Assembly (NCBI RefSeq): GCF_018687715.1
Contig: NC_056754.1
Coordinates: 18,709,501 to 18,773,500 of the forward strand
Length of the DNA: 64,000 nucleotides
Direction of reading: 5' to 3'
From: Carya illinoinensis
Lineage: Eukaryota > Streptophyta > Magnoliopsida > Fagales > Juglandaceae
A model generated the notes under the pieces. The model searched no databases. It worked only from the letters and a program-made list of their open reading frames with translations, and had not been told where the DNA came from. Positions within the stretch are counted from its first letter, which is position 1. Each line of letters opens with the position of its first letter. Positions 11,958 through 23,302 of the stretch are shown piece by piece. The position numbers and the translations under genes were made by a program.

Positions 11958-13165
11958 AAATGACTTGTACTTTTTTTTGCAAATTGCTCACATACTTATC
12001 CTCTAAAGATGAGTTGAATGTTGTTCTTAATAACGAAACCGATGGATAGTCATCGAGGTATCATGTCAATTGCCTATTTCGTAATTATTTTGCAAAAAAT
12101 CTAGTATATCTCTCAAATTTATTTCAAATGAGATTTCGGATAAGCCGTCTCCTATTTCTCTGTATTTTAAATGAGGTAAAGGTTTATGAGTCGTATTTCG
12201 TCTAGAGAATAGATCATGTCAGAAGACTCAGTTTATGCAAAAGATAATTGTAGTACTTATAGAATGCTAGCGTATGGAGTTACTGGAGATCTTATGGATG
12301 AATACATACGTATTGGTGAAAGTATTGTAATAGAGCTTCAAAAAATTCGTGAAGATAATAGTAAGTGTTTTTTTATATGAATATTTACAGTCTCTAAATG
12401 CAAATGATATTGCTCGATTGCTTGCGGTTGGTGAACAATGGGAATTCCCAAGAATACTGTGAAGCATTGACTGCATACATTGGAAGTGAAAAAATTGTCC
12501 AACTGCCTAGAAAGGTATATACCCTGGTCACATTTGTGAACTAACTATTATTTTAGAAGCAATTGTTTCATATGATCTCTAGATATGTCATGCATTTTTT
12601 GGTATGTATGATTCACATAGCGACATTAATGTGCTAAAAAGATCTTCTATTTTTACGAAACTTGCCCAAGGGCGTGCTCCTCCAATCAATTTCACAATCA
12701 ATTATAATGACTACACTATAGGGTATTACCTTGTGGATGGTATTTATCCCAAGTGATCAACCTTTGTGAAGATGATTCCATCACCACAAGGAAATAAGAA
12801 GAAAAATGTTGTCATAGCATAAGAATCCGCAAGAAAAGATGTCGAGCGTGCATTCAGGATACTTGAACAACAATTTGTAATCATTTTTGGACCTTCTAGA
12901 ATATTCAAAGTCAATGAGCTAACAAATATAATGAAAGCATGTATTATTTTATATAATATAATCATTGAAGATGAGTGTGATGATAGTCAGGTCTCAACAT
13001 TGAGTATGATCAACTTGATGATGAAGTCTTAGAACTGTTGCGTAATCATACAACTGAGCTTACCGACTTCATCCAGCATCATCATCATATTAGAAACAGC
13101 TCAGCACATCATTGACTTCAAGTAGATCTAATTAAAAATCAATGGCTATTATTTTCCCAACAGTA
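11958..13165 (+). pseudogene. Harbinger transposase relic of the second copy
   Basis: Short blocks in all three + frames match the transposase at 7763-9021: the N-terminal MTCTFFCKLLTY block near 11960, RFRISRLLFLCILNEV near 12130, the GSIDCMH-type region near 12460, the DINVL-type block near 12625, and NFTINYNDYT near 12690. Frameshifts and stops occur every few dozen codons. It is more decayed than the first copy, and no product is expected. Confidence 0.75.
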
Positions 13166-13454
13166 GACATGTAGCATAATCGATTAGTATTTCATTCATG
13201 TTAGTAGTGACTATATTTGAATTAATCAAATTTCTATTCCCTAGACATGTGTCATCAACAAAAAATGCAAATTATGAGATGTATTATTTGAGAGTAATTT
13301 GTAATAGTTTCTCAAATTATAATGGCCAATTTCCTTGTTTTGAAATATCAATGCACACAATCCAAAACAAAATTAAATTGTTTTAGTATCAATAATGTTG
13401 TCATCCATTATTGTCTGATATGAAAAATAAAGAAATAAACTTTTACAGAAAAAC

Positions 13455-13810
13455 CTAATTAATCCAAATCTGCTGCAGCATTGCGTCTTGTCATGATTTT
13501 CCTCTATAGTTCCTAGAAATATAGCTGTCGCAGTCCTGGCAGGGCACTCACGTCCATCATCCTAATGCACTGATCTGCTTCCTTTTTGGTGAGCTTTAGT
13601 TTCTCTGCCTCTAACCTCAGTTCTTCATCCTCTTGACGAATTTTATTTACCTCTTTTTTTTTGGTCATATTCCATCTTCTCGGCCTTAAGAAGAAAAAAC
13701 TCTTTTTCCTGAGCACATAACTCCTCAAGAAGCGTATACTTCAACTTGCTGAGCACAACAATTTCCTTTGCTGGCCTACCTTAGGACTTTTGTTTTCCTT
13801 GGTTGGCTAG
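13455..13810 (-). pseudogene. Harbinger ORF1 C-terminal relic of the second copy
   Basis: On the minus strand, the charged helical region (EDEELRLEAEKLKLTKKEA) leads to SALPGLRQLYF and then RRNAAADLD. This is the same C-terminus as ORF1 at 6240-7439. The N-terminal Myb/SANT part is not recognisable. It lies convergent to the transposase relic at 11958-13165, as in the first copy. Confidence 0.7.
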
Positions 13811-14003
13811 AGTTGGATGATTTGGAAATAGATATGGAAGGTTTGCAAGATAGAGGGAATCTTTGAGAGAAGAAGGAAATTCAAATTTGGACTAGGATGA
13901 CAAGTCAATAGTTGAGTAGAGAGATTTTAGAAAGAGTGATTTAAGAGATTGAATGTGATTGTCAATTCCTTAAATGAAGTGATTTGAAATGGGAGGGTGT
14001 CAA

Positions 14004-14910
14004 GACTCCTAGAATGAAAGAATTACCTCATAGGGGCTTGAGGTGGGCGGCTAGGGTTTTGTGGACGGAAGGATTTATGGGCAAGCCACTTATGGTAAGT
14101 GAGACTCACGGCTAAGGCAAAATGGAATGAGGAAATATTATGGTGGCCGAATATAGATGGAAGCCAAGTATGAGAAGTGGACTTCGGCTAGGGCAAGTTG
14201 GATGATGAGAAGAATTTATGAAAGTGGCAAACACTTTAGTGGTCGAGAATGAGGGTATGGAAGAATGAATACTAAGAACAAAATAATGAACACTCAAAAA
14301 CAAAGTAAAATACTTAAGAACTTGAATGGACAAAAGGTAACAAATCAACTAATGATTCACAGATTGCACAATAGTTGAAATAAATCTCATGAATTGATAA
14401 CTTGATAAAAACAATGATAACAACAACTTGGATTCATGAATTGCATTAAGTTGCAAAATCAAGATAAATGAATTACACCTATTCACGAATTGTAAGGTGT
14501 GATCCTCTCTTTAGGATTCATGAATTGCAGCCAAAAAGTCCAAGTGCCTAGCACCAATTGTTGATCTCCTAAACAAAATAATCCTCCTCTAGGAAATTTG
14601 CCAAAAGATGTAAATGCAAAGACTAAGGGTCCTATTTATAAGAATTACAATTTGGAAACCCCCAATAGGTCCCTTGAAAAATAAATAATTAAATTAAAAT
14701 AAATAATAAGCAATAACATAGTTGGCATGTGCCAAGTTGACCCATGGCATGTATGAGCCCATGGGTGGGCATGGATGACATTGCTGGCAAGGTTGCTTGC
14801 ATGTGGCTGACATGACCCAGGCATGGCCTGTGCTGGGCTGGGTGCACGCTGGGCTATTGCACGTTGTGCGCGCTAGGCAAGCTGAGCACGTTGGCCCAGT
14901 CACCAGCCTC
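14004..14910. other. Unclassified repeat-like sequence hosting the copia insertion
   Basis: This stretch begins near TGTCAAGACTCC and continues after the copia element at about 20058-20230. A TATA-like CCTATTTATAAG lies near 14630 and a GC-richer part (GGCATGG-type words) at 14720-14910. It looks like part of an LTR from another family, but I could not place matching ends or a duplication, and no protein is encoded. Confidence 0.4.
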
Positions 14911-14915
14911 ATTGG

Positions 14916-15293
14916 TGTTGGGAGCTGTTCTGACACAGAGACGATTCTAAATAAAGGAGGGACGAAATTTAACGTGGTTCGGCAATTGCCTACGTCCACA
15001 GCTGCTGTAATTTCACTATGAAAATAAATTTTACAGAAAAATTTTCTCTCTGCTCACCCACTCTCTTCCTCTCTTCTTTCTCTCTTCTGCGCTCCTTTGC
15101 TGCACACTCCACATACTTAAGCTCTCCTATTTATAGGAGAGCAGATCAGTACTATGCAGCAATTTGCTGCATGATTTTAGGGAGGTGGGGAGGTGCCTAA
15201 CAAAAGCACCGAACGGTGCCTTCGGTGCCTAATATGCCAAAATAGTAAACGGTGAGCCATGCACCGTTTACTTCTTTGTCTCCATCTGCAACA
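14916..15293 (-). repeat. 3' LTR of the copia element
   Basis: This 378-bp LTR lies downstream in the element's leftward direction. It differs from the other LTR at four sites (two near 14974-14982, one near 15159, one near 15214). A perfect 9-bp inverted repeat with a 4-base loop at 15121-15142 surrounds a minus-strand TATAAATA. Confidence 0.95.
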
Positions 15294-15364
15294 ATCTCCC
15301 ACTTGGAGACAAATGAGTCTACATATCTTCATAGCAATTATCACAGCAACTTCAAATCATGCCT

Positions 15365-18300
15365 TTAAGTACGGAGGCCAACTGAAGCTATACACAGCTT
15401 CAGTTTATCAGCAGTAACTACTTTTGTAAACATGTCTGCTGGGTTTTCTGCTCCTCGAATCTTCTCAAGTATCAGCTATCCACTATCGAGAAGAGATCGG
15501 ATAAAATGGTATCGCAACTGTATGTGTTTTGTTCTGGAATGAAAGGCTGGATTCTTTGCAAGAAAAATAGCACTCTGACTATCACTGTGCAGAATGCCTT
15601 TTTCATTCTTCTTTCCCAATTCCTCCAAGAATGACTGCAACCAAACCATTTCCTTCCCTGCTTCAGTTATAGCAACGTATTCAGCTTCTGTAGTTGAGAG
15701 AGCAACTATCTTCTATAACTTAGAAGCCCACGATACAGCTGTACCACCCAGCGTATACACAAATCTAGTAGTACTTTTTCTGCTGTCAACGTCACCTGCT
15801 AAATCAGCATCTACATATCCCTGTAGTTTTAAACCTGCTTTTGTAAAGCATAGTGACGTATCTGAAGAGCCTTGTAGATATCTCAAAATCCACTTAACTG
15901 CTTCCCAATACTGCTTTCCTAGATTACTCATGTACCTGCTCACAGCTCCCACTGCTTGTGCAATATCTGGCCTTGTACAGACCATGGCGTACATAAGACT
16001 ACCAATAGCAGATGCATAGGGTATTCTGTTCATGCATTCTTGCTCTTCCTCCGTCTTTGGCGACTGATCCTTAGTTAGTCGAAAGTGACTAGCTAAGGGT
16101 GTGCTCACTGGTTTCGCCTTGTCCATGTTAAACCTTTTGAGCACCTTCTTTACATACTCCTCCTGGGAGAGCTTGAGAGTATCATTAGACCTGTCTCTAA
16201 TAATTCTCATACCAAGGATTTGTTTTGCAGTACCCAAATCCTTCATCTCAAATCGCTTTGACAACTGCTTCTTCAGTTTATTGATCTCCTCGATGCTTGA
16301 CCCTGCAACGAGCATATCATCCACATACAACACTAGGATAATATAAGAGTTGTCAAAGTTCTTCATATAGCAACAATGGTCAGCCTGCAGTCTTGTAAAT
16401 CCATTACTGCACATGAAGTTGTCAAACTTCTGGTACCATTGTCGTGGAGCTTGTTTTAGGCCATACAAGCTCTTCTTCAGTTTGCAAACTAGATTCTCTT
16501 TTCCCTTCACTGAGAATCCTTGTGGCTGGTGCATATAAATGTCTTCCTCCAAATCACCATGAAGGAATGCAGTCTTCACATCTAACTGCTCAAGATGTAG
16601 ATTCTCTGCAGCCACAATTGCCAACACTAGTCTGATCGTTGTTAATTTTACAACTAGGGAGAAAATGTCTATGTAGTCGACACCTTCTTTTTGTTGAAAC
16701 CCCTTCACGACCATTCTGGCTTTGTAGCGTTTGCTACCATTGTGCTCTTCTTTAATTCTGTACACCCATTTATTGTGCAAAGCCTTCTTGCCTTTTGGAA
16801 GCTTAGTTAGCTCCCATGTCTGATTTGACATCAGTGACTCCATCTCATCTTGCATGGCTTTCTCCCACTTGATCGAATCTTCAATTCGTAGAGCTTCATC
16901 ATAACTTTCCGGTTCACCACTATCTGTTAGCAAGATGTAGTATAGAGATGGTGAGAACCGCTGTGGTGGCCTGATTGTCCTTGAAGATCTTCGAATAACA
17001 GTGAGTGGTGTACGTTGTTCGATCTGTGGATCATCATTCTCTTGATCCTCGTTCTGATCAGTGTTGACTCGAGTAACATCAAAGTCAACAACCTCAGGTT
17101 TCTTTGGCTGCTCCTCAGGTTCAGCTTGTGACCTAGCTTTGTACAGAATCTGCTCATTGAAAATCACATTTCTACTTCTGATGATTTTGCGATTTTTATC
17201 ATCCCAAAATCGATAGCCAAATTCTTCATCACCATAACCGATGAAAAAACATTTTCTAGATTTGGCTTCTAACTTGTTACGATTAGTAGAATCTATGTGA
17301 ACATATGATACACAGCCAAAAACTTTCAAATGGGAAAGATTTACCTTCTTTCCGCTCCAAACTTCCTCTGGTAGATCGAACTTTAAGGGAACTGAAGGTC
17401 CCCAATTAATCAAATAGGCTGCAGTGTTAACTGCATCAGCCCAAAAACATTCAGGCAATCCTGAATTCAGCCTCATGCTTCTGGCACGTTCGTTGAGAGT
17501 TCTGTTCATGCGTTCAGCTACGCCATTCTGCTGCGGTGTCCCGGGAATAGTCTTCTGAAATCTAATCCCATTTGCAGCACAGAATTCTTTGAACCCTCCG
17601 TCGATGTACTCTCCTCCATTATCTGACCTTAGACATTTTAACTTCAAGCCTGTTTCATTTTCAACCATGGCTTTCCATTTCTTGAAAGTATCAAATGTAT
17701 CAGATTTATTTTTCAAAAAATAAACCCATACTTTCCTACTTGAGTCATCAATAAATGAAACATAGTACCGCGATCCTCCAAGAGAAGCGACTGGGATGGC
17801 CCCCACAAATCTGTGTGCACCAACTCCAACTTTGTAGATTTTGGAGTTCTACCATTTTTCAGGAAACTAACTTTTTTCTGTTTTCCAAAAATGCAACCTT
17901 CACACATGTCGAAATCAGTTGATTCCAACTTTGGTAACTTCCCCTTGGATAATAGTATTTTCATTCCTTTCTCACTCATGTGACCAAGCCTTTGATGCTA
18001 TAGGTTGGCATTTGCATCAGCAATTGCAATAGTATCTCTAATGCTTGAAGTCATATATAGAGTACTTGTTTTTGTGCCTCGAGCTACTACCATAGCTCCT
18101 TTTGTTATCTTCCACGTGCCATCGGTAAATAGTATCGAATGCCCATCAGCATCAAGTTGTCCTACAGAAATCAGGTTCCTCATGAGCTTAGGAACATGTC
18201 GCACCTTCTGTAGCAACCATGCACTTCCATTGGGTAGATTGATTGGTACATCTCCCATGCCTTCGATTTCCAACGCTTCACCATCTGCTAAGTACACCTT

Positions 18301-18483
18301 CCCGAAATCACCAGTGACATAATTCTGCATGATTTCTCGGTGTGCTGTAGTGTGGAACGAGGCTCCTGAATCTAACACCCAAGATTCAATTTGATTGTCG
18401 ACTGAAAGAAGTAAGGCATCTTGGAGATCTTCTGTTGTGGCATTAACAGAGTCATGCTCATTCTTCTCTTTGCTTCCTTGCAA
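15365..18483 (-). pseudogene. Copia pol: protease, integrase, reverse transcriptase, RNase H; broken
   Basis: In order on the minus strand: aspartic protease with LDSGAS near 18370; GAG-pre-integrase block (HQRLGHMSEKG, CEGCIFGKQKK) at 17870-17995; integrase with LRSDNGGEY near 17600 and PGTPQQNGVAERMNR near 17500; reverse transcriptase with KTAFLHGDLEEDIY near 16550 and the YVDD catalytic box at about 16317-16328; and RNase H ending near 15365. Three lesions are clear: a TAG just before HQRLGH near 17999, a frameshift near 17800 between HTDLWGP and the rest of integrase, and a TAG at 15713-15715 just after WASKL. The longest intact piece is 697 codons (15713-17806). Confidence 0.95.
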
Positions 18484-18992
18484 TTATTTTTGTAGTGGCC
18501 AGTCTTGCCACAATTCCAGCACTGTACTTGTTTTCCGGACCTAGATTTACTTCTGCCTCTTCGGGACTTTGATCTGCCCCGATTTGAACTTCTACTAGCT
18601 CCTCCACCTCTCGTCTCGAGGTTTAAGGCAGAACTGGAAGTTGATGCTTCTCCTGTATCTCTTCTGCGAACTTCCTCGCTAAGAATATGGTCTCGGATTT
18701 CTTGATACTTCATCTTTGTTTTGCCATAAGAATTGCTAATAGCTGTTCTCATGGCCTCCCAGCTTTTTGACAATTGAGCCAGAGCAATCAGTGCACGTAC
18801 TTCATCATCAAATTCAATCCCCACTGAAGCTAATTGATTGATGATGGTGTTGAACTCATTTAGATGCTGAATAACTGGAGTTCCTTCTGCCATTCTCAAG
18901 TACCCAAAGTCTGTACCGTCAAATTTCTCGATACCAGCACCTTTAGCTTCTTCTCCAGCCATAACTTTACAAATGAGTTCAAATTTAAACAA
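18372..18992 (-). pseudogene. Copia gag, internally deleted
   Basis: The frame starts near 18962-18992 and encodes a capsid-like region, then a zinc knuckle CWNCGKTGHYKNNC (the CX2CX4HX4C nucleic-acid-binding motif) at about 18490-18530. The N-terminal part is shorter than usual for this family: FDGTDFGYLRM runs directly into MAEGTPVIQHL, a join I read as an in-frame internal deletion of several dozen residues of capsid. A frameshift just after the zinc knuckle (near 18483) separates gag from the protease frame. Gag would form the particle that packages element RNA. Confidence 0.85.
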
Positions 18993-19674
18993 ATAAAGAT
19001 CACCGCTGCGTCCGAAACACTCGAATTAACTGGAAACGAGTCCGGAATGATCCAAATAGTTTGTAAGCACTATTTGATCTTCGCGATAGAACTCCAATTG
19101 GCGTGATCTAGCCCAAAATGATCTGCAACACGTGGATGGTTCAGATCCAATGTACTGATGCCGAATCTCAAATTTTCGACCGTACGGATGAGTCCAAAAT
19201 GATCCAAATAGTTGGAAACCACTATTTGATCGTCGAAATCGGACTCCGAATGGCTTAGATCTAGCCAAAAACATATCTGAAAAAAGGGACGGTTCTGATC
19301 TGTCTGGCGCGTGAGATACACGCGCTGTACAGTGCGCGTGGGCAAGCGCGTGGCGCGTGAGATACACGCGCCTACAGTCTGTGCGCATGGGGGAGCGTGA
19401 GGCGCGTGTGTTACACGCGCCGAACCTCTCTAGGGCGCGCGTGGGGCACGTGAGCACGTGTGGTGCATGCGTCTTCAACCTCTGGAGAGCGTGGGTTGCA
19501 GCAGATGCACGCGCCGATCTTCTAGGGGCGCGTGTAGCCTCGTCCGACCTCCGTTTTCGATTCCGTTTGCGGCAACGGATTCGTCTCGACGCGAGGAACA
19601 CCGTGGAGTTGTCAAAAATTGATTTTGAACAACTTGAATTTTTGGACAGCTCGAACCGGTGCTCTGATACCAGT
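18993..19674 (-). other. Copia 5' leader, GC-rich with repeated palindromic CGCG motifs
   Basis: This untranslated leader between the primer-binding site and gag is unusually GC-rich at 19310-19520. GGCGCGTGAGATACACGCGC occurs nearly twice over (about 19308 and 19350), with a third variant near 19402. Each is close to self-complementary. Other parts repeat blocks such as GATCCAAATAGT (about 19048 and 19201). Long open frames exist here on both strands but resemble no protein. Confidence 0.6.
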
Positions 19675-20052
19675 TGTTGGGAGCTGTTCTGACACAGAGA
19701 CGATTCTAAATAAAGGAGGGACGAAATTTAACTTGGTTCGACAATTGCCTACGTCCACAGCTGCTGTAATTTCACTATGAAAATAAATTTTACAGAAAAA
19801 TTTTCTCTCTGCTCACCCACTCTCTTCCTCTCTTCTTTCTCTCTTCTGCGCTCCTTTGCTGCACACTCCACATACTTAAGCTCTCCTATTTATAGGAGAG
19901 CAGATCAGTACTATGCGGCAATTTGCTGCATGATTTTAGGGAGGTGGGGAGGTGCCTAACAAAAGCACCGAACAGTGCCTTCGGTGCCTAATATGCCAAA
20001 ATAGTAAACGGTGAGCCATGCACCGTTTACTTCTTTGTCTCCATCTGCAACA
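19675..20052 (-). repeat. 5' LTR of the copia element
   Basis: This 378-bp LTR should carry the promoter for leftward transcription. The minus-strand TATA box TATAAATA is at 19887-19894 within a perfect hairpin (19880-19901). The primer-binding site begins two bases inside the element at 19672. Confidence 0.95.
19887..19894 (-). promoter_or_regulatory. TATA box of the copia 5' LTR
   Basis: TATAAATA reads leftwards, toward gag and pol. It lies at the centre of a perfect inverted repeat with 9-bp arms (CTCTCCTA type) spanning 19880-19901. The hairpin is identical in both LTRs. Confidence 0.65.
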
Positions 20053-20057
20053 ATTGG

Positions 20058-20414
20058 GCATCCTGAGCATGTTAAGGCAGGGCCCATGGCATGCCCGTGG
20101 GGCTGCTGTGGGGCTGTCAAGTCTTGTCTCGACATGGCTGGTGGCTTGGTCATGGGCCACAAAACATGGAGTCCTACCAGAGAGGCAATGGACGAGGGCA
20201 CACAACTGTCCAGAGCAAAGAAATGCAGGAAAGAAAAAAGAAAAGTGTTTTGGAGATATACAATTGTTCCCAAATATAGGAAATTTCTGTACACACCGTA
20301 AACTCTTATCTACATTTTAGAGATTGGGATGAAGTGAGATTTTTATTAAAAATCTTAAAACTTTCTTCAAATTATAGGGATAATTGAGAGATGCAGATGC
20401 GAATATGAATGCTC
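20058..20414. other. Right remainder of the host repeat and Harbinger right end
   Basis: 20058-20230 continues the unclassified repeat interrupted by copia. About 20230-20414 is the Harbinger terminal region, matching the reverse complement of 2023-2200. Confidence 0.55.
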
Positions 20415-20417
20415 TTG

Positions 20418-22719
20418 CAGATATGGAGTTGATGGACTTCCAAATTCCAATGCCGAATGAGGAAATATAACACCACCGTAAAACTTGAGCTTTGGGCCTA
20501 TGTCATAGGCTCCAAACTCCTTTATTTCTTTTTCGTTGTTTTGTCAGTGGTCTCATCCAATCTTCATGTAAGGTAGAGCCTAGAAGACGAACTCTTTTAA
20601 AAAAAAAAAAAAAACTATGGAATCTTATAATGTGATATTAGTTTTGAATTATTATATTTATTGTTTTTTAAAAAATAAAAGTCACAATTGATAGACGAGA
20701 TGAAAATGAGATAGAGACAATAGCATATAACATATCTCTTAAAATATTTCTATAATGTGGATGCTTAGAATCTTGGACTGTCATGGGCATGACAAAGATA
20801 AGATCGTCATGTGTCCATTTGCCAACTGAAGTCTAGGCGAAAGCAATTGAAGGAGGGAACATATTCTAGGAACAAATCGACTGACTTTATTTATATGTAA
20901 AAATGTTTGGATTGCATGTTATATATATATTTGCCCTTTTTCCATTTTTTAAGCGCGGGAAATTGACTTCTCTCTTTTTAACTTTTGAATGGAACCACGA
21001 CATTATATTTAGGATTATGCTAATTTGACCGTTACTCATTTCTCTTTCTTAAACATTTTCAAATATTAAAAAAATTATATACAAATTCATTAGTAATACT
21101 TTTTTAAAATATTTATTTAAAAAACAAAGAAAAATTAAAATATACTAACCGTCAAACCTAAGAGACAAACTAACATTTTTCTTATATTTCTAATTTATAT
21201 ATGTGAAATGTGCAAAAAGAAAATGGATATGCTAGGGTGACGCTTTTCTTTTTATTTCATGTAATGTATTTGCATGTTGAGAAAGAATCTATTTCTTTTG
21301 TACTCGAAGTTATTGCTTAATTCCCAAAATATTTAAATTTTCACGTTACCCCTAAACTATCACCTATTTTGCAATTTGTTCCGTTCATACATAGTATCAA
21401 TGTGATTTATGGATGAATGTTCAAGCCACATATTTAAACGTGGTCTATCATAATATGCTAGACTACTATTAGCGACACTCTTTGCAGTCGCAGGATATGG
21501 AACCGGTACATAACCTTTCACACATAGTTAAAGGTTGTGCGCTAGTAAGATAAATATGTTAAGTTAGGTAATTCAAAACAAGTAATGCATGGTATAACAT
21601 ACGTATGAATGATCATGATTTTAAATTCTTAGCATGAAATATTTTATGATGAGTTTTTTACTTAATTTTTGACTCATTTTAGTTTGTTTTTATGATTTCA
21701 AAATCACCTCAAGTTAGAATATTTATGAAAGTAGAACTACAGTGCATGACTTAATCTAGGGAGGTGTGACAGTGGCCTATATAATATATAAATATTTTAA
21801 GTTATGATTTTTTATAACACAGAATTCAAGAAATTTTAATAAATATTTCCACACACTCTCATTTATGATTTTAGTATTTTAATATAAAATGATTTCATTT
21901 ATTTTAAGAAATCTTTGTATTTGGCGCTTCCTTCAAAATAATATAATATATTTTAAGCCAAGTTCAATAATAGCACTCAGGCTTCCAAAAAATTTCAAAA
22001 GTAATTTTATTCTTAACCAGAAAAGTAAGGTGTTACGTTACATTTGTATATTGTGAAATAAGTTATAAAATAATCATAAAAGAGTTGTAGTAAATTAATT
22101 ACATTACTTAAAATATATTAAACAAAGTATTATCATAAAATACAAGGTAAGAAACAAAGTATTTGACAAAAATAAAATATATAAATGCCTCTCAAAGAAA
22201 TTCTTTGATATATAAATCTGATAATTTTTAGAGAAGCTGAGTCTACGCATAAATATTATAAAAAAAAAGTAACAAATTCATGTGGTAACGTGGTGTGATA
22301 CAATATGTAGGACCTAATTTATGCCACCTATATATCAGAGAGAATTATTAAAAATATAAAGAGATTACGTAAAAATAAATTTAAAAATTAATATAACTTT
22401 ATATGATTTATTAGATCTATTTTATTATATAAATAATTTTATAATCTGATGTATTATATTAAGAGTTTTGCTACACACAAATAAAATCGCGTATTAACCT
22501 GCATATCAATACTGATGATTTCATATTCAAAATTTAAATTAGTACTGTTTTTAATAAAATTTATTTTTTGACCAATCACATTAGATTAGTGTATAGATTA
22601 ATGCACGATTGTACTTACAACTAGACTTTTTCTTATATTAAATCATATTATTTTATGGGTTTAATTTTATATAATTATTTTGAAGAAGTGCAAAGCCACA
22701 AAAGGGAGTCTATAAAAGT
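20418..22719. other. Intergenic AT-rich DNA, nothing recognised
   Basis: Very AT-rich, with A/T homopolymers and short ATATAT runs (for example near 20915). I find no coding frame with exon character and no element ends with duplications. Confidence 0.5.
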
Positions 22720-22727
22720 ATCTCACA

Positions 22728-23294
22728 TAGGGGTGCTCTTGCCTTCCCCACACCAATGCCGGGGGGTGGGGGCGAATATCTCATCCACCCTGCCCTTGCT
22801 CACTTCAAGAGTACTGATGCTCCATTAAACCTAAAAATTATTTATTTTTGGGTCTAAAAATATCTTTTTAGATCCAAATTATTATATAATTTAAATCTTA
22901 AATTAAAATTTATATATATAACAACAATTTAATAACTGATAACATAAAAACTATGTTATCAATTTTTAAATTTATTAGATTTGTTCACAAAAGTGTGAGA
23001 ATTGTTCAGAAGATTGCACATTGGATTGACCTCCTAGGCTAACTTTATATAGAATCCCAAAGTCATACAAGAATCATACTTGAGCAATAAGCCTTAGAGG
23101 CCAATACAATGTAAAATCTTCTAAACAAGTCTTACACTCTTATGAATAACTCTAACAAATTATAATATACATTTATATATATATATAATTTGTAAAATAT
23201 AAATATATAAATATAAATATATATTTATAAATGTAAAAAGTGGGTGGCGGTGGGGTGGGGCGGGGCATCTAGCAGACGAGGGCGCCCACCCCTA
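22728..23294. mobile_element. hAT-type MITE (567 bp)
   Basis: The ends are TAGGGGTG...CACCCCTA, and they are flanked by a perfect 8-bp duplication ATCTCACA (22720-22727 and 23295-23302). An 8-bp duplication with short inverted ends is diagnostic of hAT transposons. The outer 60-80 bp at each end are GC-rich (GGGGGTGGGGGCG on the left, GGTGGGGTGGGGCGGGGC on the right), while the core is AT-rich and non-coding. It is a non-autonomous element that needs transposase from elsewhere. The perfect duplication suggests a fairly recent insertion. Confidence 0.9.
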
Positions 23295-23302
23295 ATCTCA
23301 CA

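Larger units (their letters stand above)
14916..20052 (-). mobile_element. Ty1/copia retrotransposon with both LTRs
   Basis: Two 378-bp LTRs (14916-15293 and 19675-20052) begin TGTTGGGAGC and end CATCTGCAACA on the + strand. They are flanked by a perfect 5-bp duplication ATTGG (14911-14915 and 20053-20057). The element is transcribed leftwards. The primer-binding site complementary to initiator-Met tRNA (TGGTATCAGAGC on the minus strand) is at 19661-19672, next to the 5' LTR. A purine tract lies beside the 3' LTR at about 15294-15307. Gag, protease, integrase, reverse transcriptase and RNase H follow in copia order. Integrase before reverse transcriptase defines copia; the detailed similarity suggests the Tork/Tnt1-like group (inference). 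The LTRs differ at only four positions, so the insertion is young, yet the coding region is already broken. Confidence 0.95.
11246..20414. mobile_element. Second PIF/Harbinger copy, inverted and carrying nested inserts
   Basis: The left end GAGCATTCTCATCCC is preceded by TTA. The right end, reverse-complemented, reads GAGCATTCATATTCGCATCT and is followed by TTG, one mismatch from a TTA duplication. The left 60 bp match the reverse complement of the right end of the 2023-9495 element (both have TATAAAATTTC.TATAATT). The right ~180 bp match the left end of that element, including GTTTACG.T.TGTACAG. So this is the same family in opposite orientation. It holds a + strand transposase relic and a - strand ORF1 relic, then unclassified repeat DNA and a copia element. 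Confidence 0.75.

Noticed and set aside
19026..19692. 191-codon (-) and 111-codon (+) frames rich in Arg and Ala
   Set aside because: They lie in the copia leader, arise from GC-rich palindromic repeats, and correspond to no gag or pol domain.
20230..20296. End of an LTR at TTCTGTACACA
   Set aside because: This part aligns with the terminal region of the other Harbinger element (2150-2190), so it is Harbinger sequence and not an LTR end.
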